NCBI RefSeq assembly: GCF_026340655.1
Contig: NZ_JAPEOZ010000001.1
Span: forward strand, 6,882,001-6,946,000
Reading direction: 5' to 3'
Source of the DNA: Streptomyces sp. NBC_01275
GTDB lineage: Bacteria; Actinomycetota; Actinomycetes; Streptomycetales; Streptomycetaceae
DNA length: 64,000 bases
Below the pieces are notes generated by a model. The model was given only the letters and a program-made list of their open reading frames with translations, was not told where the DNA came from and did not search any database. The position numbers were made by a program, and so were the translations under genes. Below are positions 28,620 to 38,392 of this stretch, in pieces. Numbering within the stretch: position 1 is the stretch's first letter; the number at the start of each line of letters is the position of its first letter.

Positions 28620-29712
28620 CCGCGGCAGGCCGCGCGGCGTTCCGGTCAGCGCGGCGGAAGGCCTTCTGCCCACCGGCGCACGGCGCACGTCCGGCTCGGC
28701 CGGCGGACGCTCGCGCGCGGAGCGGCGCAAGCTCCAGCGCAAGGTCAAGCGCAAGCGCAGGCGCTCGGCCGTCCGGGAGATACCGCTCCTGGTCGGGGTC
28801 GCGGTGCTGATAGCCCTGGTCCTGAAGACCTTCCTGGTGCAGGCCTTCGTGATCCCGTCCGGCTCCATGGAGCAGACGATCCGGATCGGCGACCGCGTCC
28901 TGGTCGACAAGTTCACCCCGTGGTTCGGCTCCGAGCCCGAGCGCGGTGACGTCGTCGTGTTCAAGGACCCCGGCGGCTGGCTCAAGGACGAGCAGACCAC
29001 CACGAAGAAGGACGACCCCATCGTCGTCAAGCAGATCAAGGAAGGGCTCACCTTCATCGGTCTGCTGCCGTCCGACGACGAGAAGGACCTCATCAAGCGG
29101 GTCGTCGGCGTGGGCGGCGACCACGTCGTGTGCTGTGACACGGAAGGGCGAGTCACGGTCAACGGCGTTCCCCTGAACGAGGGAAGCTATCTGTACCCCG
29201 GGAACGCCCCGTCCGACGCGGCGTTCGACATCACCGTCCCCGAGGGCCGGCTGTGGGTGATGGGCGACCACCGGGGCAACTCCGCGGACTCCCGCGCACA
29301 CCAGAACACCGACTACGGCGGCACGGTGGCCCTGAGTTCCGTGGTCGGGCGGGCCAAGGTCATCGCCTGGCCCTTCGGTCACTGGACGTCCCTCAAGGAA
29401 CCGCAAACCTTTTCCTCCGTGACCTCCGGCGCGGCCTCCACGGCGACCGGAGCCGCCCAGCAGTCGCATAGGGTTGCTCCTGACGATCCGAACGGAAGCG
29501 TCCGACAACTCCCGAGCCCTGCGGAACTCCCGCTCGTTATGGGAGTGGTGGGCCTGCGTCGTACATGGGGCAGGCAGCGGCACAGAGTGAGGAGTTGGCG
29601 TGGGGGATGTGGCGGTTGGCGCACGGTCCGGGCACGAGGGCGAGGAGCACGGCGGACGCCCCGTGGAAGCCGCCGACCCGGCTACGGACGGCGCCGTGAC
29701 CTCCGGGAGTGA
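28612..29712 (+). CDS. sipX: Type I signal peptidase, second of four (SipX-like)
   Basis: 366 aa as read. Very basic N-terminus (RRKLQRKVKRKRRR), membrane helix (IPLLVGVAVLIALVLKTFLV), catalytic PSGSMEQT, Lys in DLIKRVVGVGGD, GDHRGNSADSR. The last 40 or so residues are Arg/Gly-rich, overlap the start of sipY by 113 nt and read like out-of-frame sipY sequence. The functional protein probably ends earlier in evolutionary terms, or a stop has been lost. Confidence 0.88.
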   Translation: MGNRGRPRGVPVSAAEGLLPTGARRTSGSAGGRSRAERRKLQRKVKRKRRRSAVREIPLLVGVAVLIALVLKTFLVQAFVIPSGSMEQTIRIGDRVLVDKFTPWFGSEPERGDVVVFKDPGGWLKDEQTTTKKDDPIVVKQIKEGLTFIGLLPSDDEKDLIKRVVGVGGDHVVCCDTEGRVTVNGVPLNEGSYLYPGNAPSDAAFDITVPEGRLWVMGDHRGNSADSRAHQNTDYGGTVALSSVVGRAKVIAWPFGHWTSLKEPQTFSSVTSGAASTATGAAQQSHRVAPDDPNGSVRQLPSPAELPLVMGVVGLRRTWGRQRHRVRSWRGGCGGWRTVRARGRGARRTPRGSRRPGYGRRRDLRE

Positions 29713-30622
29713 CCCCGCGGCGGGCGGCGACGGCCCGCCCGCGGACGAGCCGCCCCGGGCCGAACGCGACGGGGAGGGGCCGGGCGGCCCGGCCCCCAAA
29801 CCGAAGAAGCCGCGCTCCTTCTGGAAGGAGCTGCCGATCCTGATCTTCATCGCGCTCATCCTCGCGCTGCTGATCAAGACGTTCCTGGTGCAGGCCTTCT
29901 CGATCCCGTCCGCCTCGATGGAGAACACCCTCAAGGAGGGCGACCGGGTCCTCGTCGACAAGCTGACCCCGTGGTTCGGCTCCGAGCCCGAGCGCGGCGA
30001 GGTCGTCGTCTTCCACGACCCGGACAACTGGCTGGCCGGCGAGGCGACGACTGACCCGAACGCCCTGCAGACCTTCCTCAGCTGGATCGGCCTGATGCCG
30101 TCCGCGGAGGAGAAGGACCTCATCAAGCGGGTCATCGGCGTCGGCGGCGACACCGTCGCCTGCAAGGGCACGGGCCCGCTCACGGTCAACGGCAAGGCGC
30201 TCAACGAGCCGTACGTGTACCCGGGCAACACCCCGTGCAGCCAGGACGACCAGGGCGGCCAGTTCTCGGTGAAGATCCCCAAGGGCTACCTCTGGGTGAT
30301 GGGCGACCACCGCCAGAACTCGCGCGACTCCCGCTACAACCAGTCGGACAAGAACCACGGCATGGTGCCCGTCGACCAGGTCGTCGGCCGCGCCATCGTC
30401 AAGGCCTGGCCGATCACCCGCTGGGGCACGCTGCCGGTGCCGGACACCTTCGACCAGACCGGCCTGAACACCCAGTCCTCGGCGTCCGCGGCCCTCACGG
30501 TCGCTCCCGAGGGCCTCGCCCTCGCCGGGGTCGTGCCGATCGCCCTGTGGCGCCGTCGGCGCGTGGGGGAGAGCGCGGGAGAGTCCGTGGCGGGGTCCGT
30601 GGGGGATTCCGCGACCCGCTGA
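29600..30622 (+). CDS. sipY: Type I signal peptidase, third of four (SipY-like)
   Basis: 340 aa. A long acidic/Pro/Gly-rich cytoplasmic N-terminus (about 75 residues), then the helix LPILIFIALILALLIKTFLV, catalytic PSASMENTL, DLIKRVIGVGGD and GDHRQNSRDSR. A C-terminal segment (GLALAGVVPIALWRRRRVGE) looks like a second membrane helix followed by a basic stop-transfer. GTG start supported by GAGGAG eight nt upstream, even though it lies inside sipX. Confidence 0.88.
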   Translation: MGDVAVGARSGHEGEEHGGRPVEAADPATDGAVTSGSDPAAGGDGPPADEPPRAERDGEGPGGPAPKPKKPRSFWKELPILIFIALILALLIKTFLVQAFSIPSASMENTLKEGDRVLVDKLTPWFGSEPERGEVVVFHDPDNWLAGEATTDPNALQTFLSWIGLMPSAEEKDLIKRVIGVGGDTVACKGTGPLTVNGKALNEPYVYPGNTPCSQDDQGGQFSVKIPKGYLWVMGDHRQNSRDSRYNQSDKNHGMVPVDQVVGRAIVKAWPITRWGTLPVPDTFDQTGLNTQSSASAALTVAPEGLALAGVVPIALWRRRRVGESAGESVAGSVGDSATR

Positions 30623-30701
30623 GCCCGTCGCACCCGCCGGGTCGGTCCGCCGACTCGGCAAACCCTTTCCCAAGCTTGTGACCGAGGCCCGGGGAGAAGG
30701 G

Positions 30702-30731
30702 CTGACCTGGTTCGGTACCGCCGGGTAGGGT
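30702..30731 (+). promoter_or_regulatory. Probable promoter of the sipZ unit
   Basis: CTGACC (30702-30707), an 18-bp spacer and TAGGGT (30726-30731), 8 nt before the ATG at 30740. No ribosome-binding site is visible, so the message may be leaderless. Agrees with sipZ beginning a separate operon in S. lividans. Confidence 0.55.
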
Positions 30732-30739
30732 GCGGATCC

Positions 30740-31522
30740 ATGGGTGGCGAGAGCACGACGCGTACGGCCCCGCGCAGTGGCGGTGGCAGCAGCAGTGGCC
30801 CGGTGGGCAGCCGGACCGGACAGCGCCTGTCCGGACTGGCCGTCGCGCTGGGCCTTGTGCTGTTCCTGGGCGGCTTCGTCTGGGGAGCGCTGATCTACCG
30901 GCCGTACACCGTGCCCACCAGCTCCATGACCCCGACCATCGACGCCGGCGACCGGGTCCTGGCCCAGCGGATCGACGGCGGCGAGGTGCGCCGCGGGGAC
31001 GTCGTCGTCTTCAGCGACAAGACCTGGGTGACCAACGCGCTCGTCGTCAAGCGCGTGGTCGCGGTCGGCGGCGACACGGTCTCCTGCTGCACGAACGGCA
31101 AGCTGACCGTCAACGGCAAGCAGATCGACGAACCGTATCTGCCCCAGGGGAGCCTGGCCGAGATCACGGACTTCCCGAGCGTGAAGGTCCCCGCGGGGCG
31201 GCTGTTCCTCCTCGGCGACGAACGCCAGGGCTCCCTGGACTCCACCGCCCACCTCACGGACGCGGCCCAGGGCACGGTCGCGCGCAGCGCCGTCACGGCC
31301 CGCGTGGACGCCGTCGTATGGCCCGCGAACGGCCTGCTCACGCGCCCCACGGGCTTCGAGGAGCTCGGCGCCCTCTCCCAGCCGGGACCGCTCCGTACGA
31401 TCGTCTGGCTGATCGTCGGCGGCGCGGTGCTGGTCCTGGGCGGCGGGGCGTACGGCCCGATCGCCAAGCGGACGTCCCGCAGCCGCACCCGTCCGCAGCC
31501 GGAGCCCGCCGGTGCCCGCTGA
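30740..31522 (+). CDS. sipZ: Type I signal peptidase, fourth of four (SipZ-like)
   Basis: 260 aa. Ser/Gly-rich N-terminus, membrane helix (LAVALGLVLFLGGFVWGALI), catalytic PTSSMTPT, Lys in ALVVKRVVAVGGD, GDERQGSLDSTAHL, and a C-terminal helix (TIVWLIVGGAVLVLGGGAYG) ending in a basic tail, giving two membrane anchors. Overlaps the Nudix gene by 11 nt. Confidence 0.9.
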   Translation: MGGESTTRTAPRSGGGSSSGPVGSRTGQRLSGLAVALGLVLFLGGFVWGALIYRPYTVPTSSMTPTIDAGDRVLAQRIDGGEVRRGDVVVFSDKTWVTNALVVKRVVAVGGDTVSCCTNGKLTVNGKQIDEPYLPQGSLAEITDFPSVKVPAGRLFLLGDERQGSLDSTAHLTDAAQGTVARSAVTARVDAVVWPANGLLTRPTGFEELGALSQPGPLRTIVWLIVGGAVLVLGGGAYGPIAKRTSRSRTRPQPEPAGAR

Positions 31523-32036
31523 GACGACGGACGCGAGCGTCGACTCCTACGAGGGCGGACTGCGCAAGGTGGCCCGGGTCGTCCTGCTCGACCCCGACGA
31601 CCGCATCCTGCTCCTGCACGGCCACGAACCGGACGACCCGGCCGACGACTGGTGGTTCACCCCCGGCGGCGGTCTGGAGGGCGACGAGACCCGGGAACAG
31701 GCCGCGCTGCGGGAACTCGCCGAGGAGACGGGCATCACCGAGGTCGAACTCGGCCCGGTGCTGTGGACGCGGATGTGCTCCTTCCCCTTCGCCGGCCGCC
31801 GCTGGGACCAGGACGAGTGGTACTACCTGGCCCGTACGACGGTGACGGCGACCCGGGCCACGGCCCTGACGGAGCTGGAGCGGCGCAGCGTCGCCGGAGC
31901 GCGTTGGTGGACCTGTCAGGAACTGACGCGGGCCCATGAGACGGTGTATCCGACCAGACTCGCCGAGCTGCTGGCCAGGCTGCTCGACGAAGGTCCCCCG
32001 GCCGGGCCCGTAACCCTGGACACGGAAATCGTCTAG
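31512..32036 (+). CDS. Nudix hydrolase
   Basis: 174 aa. Complete Nudix box: GGGLEGDETREQAALRELAE followed by ETGI (G-x5-E-x7-REUxEExGU). Hydrolyses a nucleoside-diphosphate-linked substrate that cannot be predicted. Translationally coupled to sipZ; this unrelated gene is known to share the operon in S. lividans. GTG start. Confidence 0.9.
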   Translation: MPAETTDASVDSYEGGLRKVARVVLLDPDDRILLLHGHEPDDPADDWWFTPGGGLEGDETREQAALRELAEETGITEVELGPVLWTRMCSFPFAGRRWDQDEWYYLARTTVTATRATALTELERRSVAGARWWTCQELTRAHETVYPTRLAELLARLLDEGPPAGPVTLDTEIV

Positions 32037-32092
32037 GGGCGCGCGGGACTGGCGCACAATGGGGTGACCGCACGGCTGAAGGGGAACATGCC

Positions 32093-32401
32093 ATGAGCGC
32101 CGAGGACCTCGAGAAGTACGAGACCGAGATGGAGCTGAAGCTCTACCGGGAGTACCGCGATGTCGTCGGTCTGTTCAAATACGTGATCGAGACCGAGCGG
32201 CGCTTCTACCTCACCAACGACTACGAGATGCAGGTGCACTCGGTCCAGGGCGAGGTGTTCTTCGAGGTGTCGATGGCGGACGCCTGGGTGTGGGACATGT
32301 ACCGGCCGGCCCGGTTCGTGAAGCAGGTGCGGGTGCTCACGTTCAAGGACGTGAACATCGAGGAGCTGAACAAGAGCGATCTGGAGCTTCCGGGGAGCTG
32401 A
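32093..32401 (+). CDS. DUF2469 family protein
   Basis: 102 aa, acidic. MSAEDLEKYETEMELKLYRE, DVVGLFKYVIETERRFYLTN and FFEVSMADAWVWDMYRPARF are the conserved features of this actinobacteria-specific family (DUF2469 from memory), which regularly lies between the signal peptidases and yraN. No function known. Confidence 0.85.
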   Translation: MSAEDLEKYETEMELKLYREYRDVVGLFKYVIETERRFYLTNDYEMQVHSVQGEVFFEVSMADAWVWDMYRPARFVKQVRVLTFKDVNIEELNKSDLELPGS

Positions 32402-32583
32402 TGGGTCGGCCTGTGCGGCTTGTGTGGCCAGTGGGGTGGCTTGTGCGGCTTGCGGGTCGGCCTGTGGGTCGGCCTGTGGGTCGGCTCGAGGCTGACGGAG
32501 TTATCCACAAGCGTTGACTTGTCCACCAAGATCCACTTCTTGGGGCCGGGTGCGTGAGCGTGGGTGCCGGAGGTGGTGCCGAC
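32402..32583. repeat. GT-rich direct repeats and DnaA-box-like sites upstream of yraN
   Basis: Tandem variants of gtcggcctgtgg fill about 32405-32490. They are followed by TTATCCACA (32501-32509), a consensus DnaA box, and TTGTCCACC (32519-32527), one mismatch from the Streptomyces-preferred TTGTCCACA. Function is inferred only; see findings. Confidence 0.4.
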
Positions 32584-32955
32584 ATGACCACGGATCTGGC
32601 ACGAGGTGCACTCGGCAAGTACGGCGAGGAACTGGCCGCGCGGCGGCTGGCCGACGCCGGGATGACGGTCCTGGAGCGCAACTGGCGCTGCGGCAGGACC
32701 GGTGAGATCGACATCGTCGCGAGGGACGGCGACGTCCTGGTCGTCTGCGAGGTCAAGACCCGCAGGGGCGGTGGTTTCCAGCACCCGATGGCGGCGGTGA
32801 CGCCGGAGAAGGCCGAACGGCTGCGCGGGCTCGCCGGGCGGTGGATCCACGCCCACGGAGGAGCTCCGCCGGGCGGCGTCCGCATCGACCTGATCGGCGT
32901 CGTCCTGCCTCGCCGCGGGGCCGCCGTGGTCGAGCACGTGCGGGGGGTGGCCTGA
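32584..32955 (+). CDS. yraN: YraN family (UPF0102) endonuclease-like protein
   Basis: 123 aa. Restriction-endonuclease-like fold motif: [20 protein letters not shown] and [10 protein letters not shown] give the E...D...E-x-K active-site pattern. Start at the ATG after GGAGGTGG; a GTG 30 nt upstream is possible. Conserved neighbour of comM-dprA; suggested role in DNA processing. Confidence 0.9.
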   Translation: MTTDLARGALGKYGEELAARRLADAGMTVLERNWRCGRTGEIDIVARDGDVLVVCEVKTRRGGGFQHPMAAVTPEKAERLRGLAGRWIHAHGGAPPGGVRIDLIGVVLPRRGAAVVEHVRGVA

Positions 32956-32956
32956 G

Positions 32957-34582
32957 ATGGGGTTCGCGCGGACGTGCTCGGTGGCCCTGGTGGGCGTGGA
33001 GGGGGTCGTCGTCGAGGTCCAGGCCGACCTGGAGCCCGGGGTGGCGGCGTTCACCCTGGTGGGGCTGCCGGACAAAAGCCTGACCGAGAGCCGGGACCGG
33101 GTACGGGCGGCGGTGGTGAACTCCGGCGGGGAGTGGCCGCAGAAGAAGCTCACCGTCGGACTCAGCCCGGCGTCGGTGCCGAAGGCCGGCAGCGGCTTCG
33201 ACCTGGCCGTCGCCTGCGCGGTGCTCGGCGCGGCGGAACGCATCGACCCACGGGTGCTCGCCGACATCGTGATGATCGGGGAGCTCGGCCTGGACGGACG
33301 GGTGCGCCCGGTACGGGGGATCCTGCCGGCGGTGCTCGCCGCGGCGGACGCCGGCTACGAACAGGTGGTCGTGCCGGAGTGCGCCGCCGCCGAGGCTTCG
33401 CTGGTGCCCGGCGTCTCCGTGCTCGGGGTGCGCAGCCTGCGCCAGCTGATCGCCGTCCTCGCCGACGAGCCCGTGCCCGAGGAGGAGCCCGACGACCTGG
33501 GCCGGCCGGATCCGCTCCTCGCCGGGCTGCGGATGCCCGGCACGGGCGCGGCCACCGGCATGCACAGCATGGGCGCAGCCCAGCACGACCTCGGACACGA
33601 CCTCGCGGACGTGGTGGGGCAGCGCTCGGCGCGGACCGCGGTGGAGGTCTCCGCCGCGGGCGGACACCATCTGTTCCTGGAGGGGCCGCCGGGCGCGGGC
33701 AAGACCATGCTCGCGGAGCGACTGCCGGCCGTCCTGCCCCGCCTGAGCAGGGAGGAGTCGCTGGAGGTCACCGCCGTGCACTCGGTGTCCGGGCTGCTGC
33801 CGCCGGGCAAGCCGCTGATCGACGTCGCCCCCTACTGCGCCCCGCACCACTCGGCCACCATGCAGTCGCTGGTCGGGGGCGGCCCGGGTATCGCGCGCCC
33901 CGGCGCCGTCTCCCTGGCCCACCGGGGCGTGCTCTTCCTCGACGAGACCCCGGAGTTCAGCAGCCACGCCCTCGACGCCCTGCGGCAGCCGCTGGAGGCC
34001 GGACACGTCGTGATCGCACGCAGCTCGGGCGTCGTGCGCTTCCCGGCACGGTTCCTGATGGTGCTCGCGGCCAACCCGTGCCCCTGCGGCCGCTTCTCGC
34101 AGCGGGACGCCCTGTGCGACTGCTCGCCCGCGGTGATCCGCCGCTACCAGGGGCGGCTCTCCGGTCCCCTGCTCGACCGGGTCGACCTGCGGGTCGAGGT
34201 GGACCCGGTGAGCAGGGCCGAGCTCGCCCACCGCGGTCCCGGAGGCGAGTCCACCCAGACGGTCGCCGACCGGGTCCGGGCGGCCCGGGAACGCGCGGCG
34301 GCCAGGCTGGCCGGCACCCCGTGGCGGACCAACAGCGAGGTGCCGGGCCGGGAGCTGCGCAGCCGCTGGCATGCCGCGACCGGCGCGATGGACGAGGCCG
34401 AGCGGAACCTGGAGCGGGGGGTGCTGACCGCCCGCGGGCTCGATCGCGTCCTGCGGGTCGCCTGGACCGTCGCCGACCTCGTCGGACACGACCGGCCCGG
34501 CGCGAGCGACGTCGCCCTGGCGCTGCAACTGCGCACGGGGGTGCCGCGCGGGGTGCCGATGGCCCTCGGGGCCCTGACGTGA
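32957..34582 (+). CDS. comM: ComM/YifB-type AAA+ ATPase (Mg-chelatase-like)
   Basis: 541 aa. Lon-protease-like N-terminal domain ([31 protein letters not shown]), then AAA+ Walker [10 protein letters not shown] and Walker [12 protein letters not shown], and the C-terminal Mg-chelatase domain. The [20 protein letters not shown] segment gives the family's cysteine cluster. In naturally competent bacteria ComM is a branch-migration helicase; in Streptomyces its role is unproven. GTGA overlap with dprA. Confidence 0.9.
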   Translation: MGFARTCSVALVGVEGVVVEVQADLEPGVAAFTLVGLPDKSLTESRDRVRAAVVNSGGEWPQKKLTVGLSPASVPKAGSGFDLAVACAVLGAAERIDPRVLADIVMIGELGLDGRVRPVRGILPAVLAAADAGYEQVVVPECAAAEASLVPGVSVLGVRSLRQLIAVLADEPVPEEEPDDLGRPDPLLAGLRMPGTGAATGMHSMGAAQHDLGHDLADVVGQRSARTAVEVSAAGGHHLFLEGPPGAGKTMLAERLPAVLPRLSREESLEVTAVHSVSGLLPPGKPLIDVAPYCAPHHSATMQSLVGGGPGIARPGAVSLAHRGVLFLDETPEFSSHALDALRQPLEAGHVVIARSSGVVRFPARFLMVLAANPCPCGRFSQRDALCDCSPAVIRRYQGRLSGPLLDRVDLRVEVDPVSRAELAHRGPGGESTQTVADRVRAARERAAARLAGTPWRTNSEVPGRELRSRWHAATGAMDEAERNLERGVLTARGLDRVLRVAWTVADLVGHDRPGASDVALALQLRTGVPRGVPMALGALT

Positions 34583-35739
34583 ACAGCGCCGGCGAGCCGG
34601 ACCGCGACCGGCTCGCCCGGGTCTTCCTCGCCCGGGTCATCGAGCCCGGCGACGAGGTCGGCGGGCAGTGGGTGCGCGAGCGCGGGGTCCTGGAGGTGGT
34701 GCGGCGGCTGCGGGGCGACGGGGAGATGCTCCCCGGGGTGAGCGCGCGGCGCTGGGCCGGGCTCAGGGCGCGGGCCGGGCGGGCCGAGCCGGAGCGGGAC
34801 CTCCGGGTCGCGCGGGAGGCCGGGGTGCGGTTCGTGTGCCCGGGGGACGCCGAGTGGCCGGGGCCGCTGGACGACCTCGGGGACGGCCGGCCCCTGGGTC
34901 TGTGGATCCGGGGGCGGCCCAGCCTGCGGATGTGGGCGCTGCGCTCGGTGGCGGTCGTCGGCGCCCGAGCCTGCACCGAGTACGGCGCCCACATGGCCGT
35001 CACCCTCGCGGCCGGCCTCGCCGAACGGGGGTGGGTGGTGGTGTCCGGCGGCGCCTACGGCGTGGACGGCGCCGCCCACCGGGGCGCCCTCGGCGCGGGC
35101 GGCGCCACGGTCGCCGTCCTCGCCTGCGGGGTCGACCGGCCCTACCCGCCCGGCCACACGGAGTTGATCAACAGGATCGCGGAACAGGGGCTGGTCGTCG
35201 GGGAGTTGCCGCCGGGGGACCATCCGACGCAGAGCCGGTTCGTCCTGCGCAACCGGGTGATCGCCGCGCTCACCCGGGGCACGGTGGTCGTCGAGGCCGC
35301 CCACCGCAGCGGCTCGCTGGTCACCGCACTGTCGGCGCAGCGGCTGGGCCGACACACGATGGGCGTGCCCGGCCCGGCCACCAGCGGTCTCTCCGCCGGG
35401 GTGCACGAACTCCTGCGCGGCGAGGCGGTGCTGGTCACCGACGCGGCGGAAGTCGTGGAGCTGGTCGGCGACATGGGCGAGCTGGCCCCGGAGCGGCGCG
35501 GCCCGGTGCTCCCGCGCGACCTGCTGGAACCGGGCGCCCGGCGTGTTCTGGCGGCACTGCCGTCCCGTCGGCCCGCGGCCGCCGACGAGATCGCCCGGGA
35601 GGCCCGGACCACGCCGGACGACGCGATCGCGAGGCTGTACGAGCTCAGGGCGCTCGGTTACGTCGAACGACACGGCGACGGCTGGAAGTTGACACGCCAG
35701 GCGGTGGTCTCCGTTGGAGGAGGTCGACGCCCGTGTTGA
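34579..35739 (+). CDS. dprA: DNA-processing protein DprA/Smf
   Basis: 386 aa. GTG start overlapping the comM stop; a much longer open frame upstream is antisense-type shadow. Rossmann core: [32 protein letters not shown], PPGTHPxQSRFxxRNR-like [20 protein letters not shown], and [15 protein letters not shown]. The C-terminus is a winged helix ([20 protein letters not shown]). Loads RecA on single-stranded DNA. Confidence 0.94.
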   Translation: MNSAGEPDRDRLARVFLARVIEPGDEVGGQWVRERGVLEVVRRLRGDGEMLPGVSARRWAGLRARAGRAEPERDLRVAREAGVRFVCPGDAEWPGPLDDLGDGRPLGLWIRGRPSLRMWALRSVAVVGARACTEYGAHMAVTLAAGLAERGWVVVSGGAYGVDGAAHRGALGAGGATVAVLACGVDRPYPPGHTELINRIAEQGLVVGELPPGDHPTQSRFVLRNRVIAALTRGTVVVEAAHRSGSLVTALSAQRLGRHTMGVPGPATSGLSAGVHELLRGEAVLVTDAAEVVELVGDMGELAPERRGPVLPRDLLEPGARRVLAALPSRRPAAADEIAREARTTPDDAIARLYELRALGYVERHGDGWKLTRQAVVSVGGGRRPC

Positions 35740-36041
35740 CCGAGCCTGTTCGGCCGTCCGGGGGAACGCCGAACCCCTTGGGAATTCCCGCAGTTGACCA
35801 TTGCGGCGGTCACCCGGAGCGACCGCCGTCGCCTCGCGCGGCGTCCAGCGGAACGTATCTGCGCACAGGTCGGGGGCCGCTCTTCGCGCACCGCGACACC
35901 CCAGTCACGCTACGCTCACGGGATTCCGACACAGAACGGCACCTCTGCACCGATCAGCATCACTCGGCACCACTTCGCATTACTTGGCACCACTTGGCAC
36001 CGACTCCCCGCACTTCACGGCAGAACGGCACAAGGCGACGA
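35740..36041. other. whiG upstream region
   Basis: 302 bases without a gene. The notable content is a fourfold 10-bp tandem repeat described separately. No clear -10/-35 pair stands out. Confidence 0.5.
35961..36000 (+). repeat. Four in-phase 10-bp tandem repeats before whiG
   Basis: Consecutive decamers CACTCGGCAC, CACTTCGCAT, TACTTGGCAC and CACTTGGCAC fill 35961-36000, ending 41 nt before the whiG start. The period is about one helical turn, which would place repeated sites on one face of the DNA. Confidence 0.65.
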
Positions 36042-36884
36042 ATGCCCCAGCACACCTCCGGGTCCGACCGGGCGGCGCTCCCCCCAGCCGCCCGTGACGG
36101 TGGCAGCGTGCGACCGCCCGCTCCCTCGACGCTCGACGAGCTGTGGCGGTCGTACAAGGCGACGGGGGACGAGCGCCTCCGGGAGCAGCTGATCCTGCAC
36201 TACTCGCCGCTGGTGAAGTACGTGGCGGGCCGGGTCAGCGTGGGGCTGCCGCCCAACGTGGAGCAGGCGGACTTCGTGTCGTCGGGGGTGTTCGGGCTGA
36301 TCGACGCGATCGAGAAGTTCGACATCGACCGGGAGATCAAGTTCGAGACGTACGCGATCACCCGGATCCGGGGCGCGATGATCGACGAGCTGCGGGCGCT
36401 GGACTGGATTCCGAGGTCGGTGCGGCAGAAGGCGCGCAACGTGGAGCGGGCGTACGCGACGCTGGAGGCGCGGCTCAGACGTACCCCGTCGGAGGCGGAG
36501 GTGGCCGCCGAGCTGGGCATCGCGGTGGACGAACTGCACGCGGTGTTCAGCCAGTTGTCCCTGGCGAACGTGGTGGCGCTGGAGGAGCTGCTGCACGTCG
36601 GGGGCGAGGGCGGCGACGGGCTGAGCGTCATGGACACGCTGGAGGACACCGCCGCGGACAACCCCGTGGAGGTGGCCGAGGACCGGGAGCTGCGACGGTT
36701 CTTGGCGCGGGCGATCAACACGCTGCCCGAACGGGAGAAGACCGTCGTCACGCTGTACTACTACGAGGGACTGACCCTGGCCGAGATCGGGAACGTGCTG
36801 GGCGTGACCGAGAGCCGGGTCAGCCAGATCCACACCAAGTCCGTGCTCCAGCTGCGCGCGAAGCTGGCGAGCTTCGGTCGATGA
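36042..36884 (+). CDS. whiG: Sporulation sigma factor WhiG (FliA family)
   Basis: 280 aa, exactly the known WhiG length. Region 2 includes [18 protein letters not shown] and [20 protein letters not shown], region 3 starts [12 protein letters not shown], and region 4 reads [20 protein letters not shown]. Directs RNA polymerase to whiH and whiI promoters and commits aerial hyphae to sporulation; held inactive by the RsiG/c-di-GMP anti-sigma (established). Start [15 protein letters not shown]; the preceding 300 bases are a long leader. Confidence 0.97.
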   Translation: MPQHTSGSDRAALPPAARDGGSVRPPAPSTLDELWRSYKATGDERLREQLILHYSPLVKYVAGRVSVGLPPNVEQADFVSSGVFGLIDAIEKFDIDREIKFETYAITRIRGAMIDELRALDWIPRSVRQKARNVERAYATLEARLRRTPSEAEVAAELGIAVDELHAVFSQLSLANVVALEELLHVGGEGGDGLSVMDTLEDTAADNPVEVAEDRELRRFLARAINTLPEREKTVVTLYYYEGLTLAEIGNVLGVTESRVSQIHTKSVLQLRAKLASFGR

Positions 36885-36914
36885 CCCTCCCGCTCGGGGT
36901 GGAGCATCCGTAAA

Positions 36915-37505
36915 GTGGCCGATGTGCCAAGGATTCGAGCGGCCTCCGTGGCCGAGCACCGGTCGATGCAGCGTGCCGCCCTGCTGGACGCGGCACGCTC
37001 CCTGCTGTCCGAGGGCGGGACGGAGGCGCTGACCTTCCCGGCCCTCGCCGAGCGGACGGGCCTCGCGCGTTCGTCCGTCTACGAGTACTTCCGGTCGCGA
37101 GCGGCCGTGGTCGAGGAGCTGTGCGAGGTCGACTTCCCCGTGTGGGCGGCGGAGGTCGAGGCGGGGATGGCCTCGGCCGAGGGGGCCGAGGCCAAGGTCG
37201 AGGCCTATGTGCGGCGACAGCTGGCGCTGGTGGGCGACCGCCGGCACCGGGCGGTCGTGGCGATCTCGGCGAGCGAGCTGGACGCGGGGGCCCGGGAGAA
37301 GATCCGCGCGGCGCACGGCGGACTCGTCGCGATGATCGTCGACGCACTGCGCGACATGGGCCACGCGGAGCCCCGGCTGGCGGCGATGCTGGTGCAGGGC
37401 GTGGTCGACGCGGCCGTCCGCAGAATCGAACTGGGTGCGGCGGAGGACCCCGCCGCGATCACCGACGCCACGGTGTCGATGGTCCTACGGGGTGTTCTGG
37501 GCTGA
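36915..37505 (+). CDS. TetR family transcriptional regulator
   Basis: 196 aa. N-terminal HTH: ALLDAARSLLSEGGTEALTF, then PALAERTGLARSSVYEYFRS. The C-terminal helical domain is specific to this orthologue group. GTG start 30 nt after whiG, so it may be co-transcribed. Ligand unknown. Confidence 0.88.
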   Translation: MADVPRIRAASVAEHRSMQRAALLDAARSLLSEGGTEALTFPALAERTGLARSSVYEYFRSRAAVVEELCEVDFPVWAAEVEAGMASAEGAEAKVEAYVRRQLALVGDRRHRAVVAISASELDAGAREKIRAAHGGLVAMIVDALRDMGHAEPRLAAMLVQGVVDAAVRRIELGAAEDPAAITDATVSMVLRGVLG

Positions 37506-37533
37506 GCCCTGAGCCCTGAGCCTTGATCCCGGG

Positions 37534-38112
37534 CTACGGCAGGGGTACGCCCAGTACCGGCAGCAGTCGTGACGGGGCCCTGTGCAAGAGGACCGGGGGC
37601 AGCAGGGCGAGTGGGTTCAGGTAGGCGTCGGCGTGCAGCAGGCCCCAGTGGACGCACGTCGCCGTGCAGTGGGAGCCCGTCGGCTCCACCGCGCCGATCA
37701 CCTCGCCCGGGGTGACCCGCTGCCCCTTCTCCACCGACGCCCGTACCGGCTCGTACGTCGTTCGCAGAGGTGGTTCGCCGGTGCCCGACAGCTCCACCGC
37801 GACGACTCCGCGGCCCGCCACCCGGCCGGCGTAGGACACCCGGCCCGCCGCCACCGTGCGCACCGCAGCGCCGGGCGCGGCCGCCAGGTCCACTCCGCGG
37901 TGGCCGCGGGCGTACGCGGTCGCCGGGGGCTCCCAGGTGCGGAGCACCGGAGGGTGGACGCCCACCGGCCAGGTCCGGGCGATGGCGGGGACCGGCGGGG
38001 GCAGGGGTGGGACGGGCGGTGGCGTCGGGTCCGCCCAGGCCAGGGTCGCCGCCGCCGTCATGACCGACAGGAACAGCAGCAGGCCCAGGCAGCGCTTCGG
38101 ATAGAGGTGCAT
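37534..38112 (-). CDS. Secreted M23-family peptidase (LytM-like)
   Basis: 192 aa. Signal peptide (LYPKRCLGLLLFLSVMTAAA ending near WADP), a Pro-rich linker, and an M23 domain with HRGVDLAAAPG (HxxxD) and CVHWGLLH (HxH-like, with W for the middle residue). These cleave or bind peptidoglycan cross-links. ATG at 38112 puts the signal peptide at the N-terminus; an upstream start at 38151 is possible. Divergent from rpsB. Confidence 0.85.
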   Translation of the reverse strand: MHLYPKRCLGLLLFLSVMTAAATLAWADPTPPPVPPLPPPVPAIARTWPVGVHPPVLRTWEPPATAYARGHRGVDLAAAPGAAVRTVAAGRVSYAGRVAGRGVVAVELSGTGEPPLRTTYEPVRASVEKGQRVTPGEVIGAVEPTGSHCTATCVHWGLLHADAYLNPLALLPPVLLHRAPSRLLPVLGVPLP

Positions 38113-38392
38113 GGGGTGAGCGTGCCGTGGGCCGACGGTCACCGCCGGCACCTGTGGACGACCTCCCGCCTGTGGACATCGGCGTCACCCGGTACCTCGC
38201 CGGTCCCGTACACTTCTTCTGGCGATCCGGGTCACCGGGTCGACTTCGCACGCCCCGGTATCGGGGGCCGGCCACGGTCGGTCTCCCGGTATCCGCGCCC
38301 CTCGGTCCTTCGTGGCTCGGCGCACCGCGGGCGTCAGGCGCGGGAGCCGTCCGGCATCCGCGGCACAACCGAGAACACCAAGGAGAACGGCC

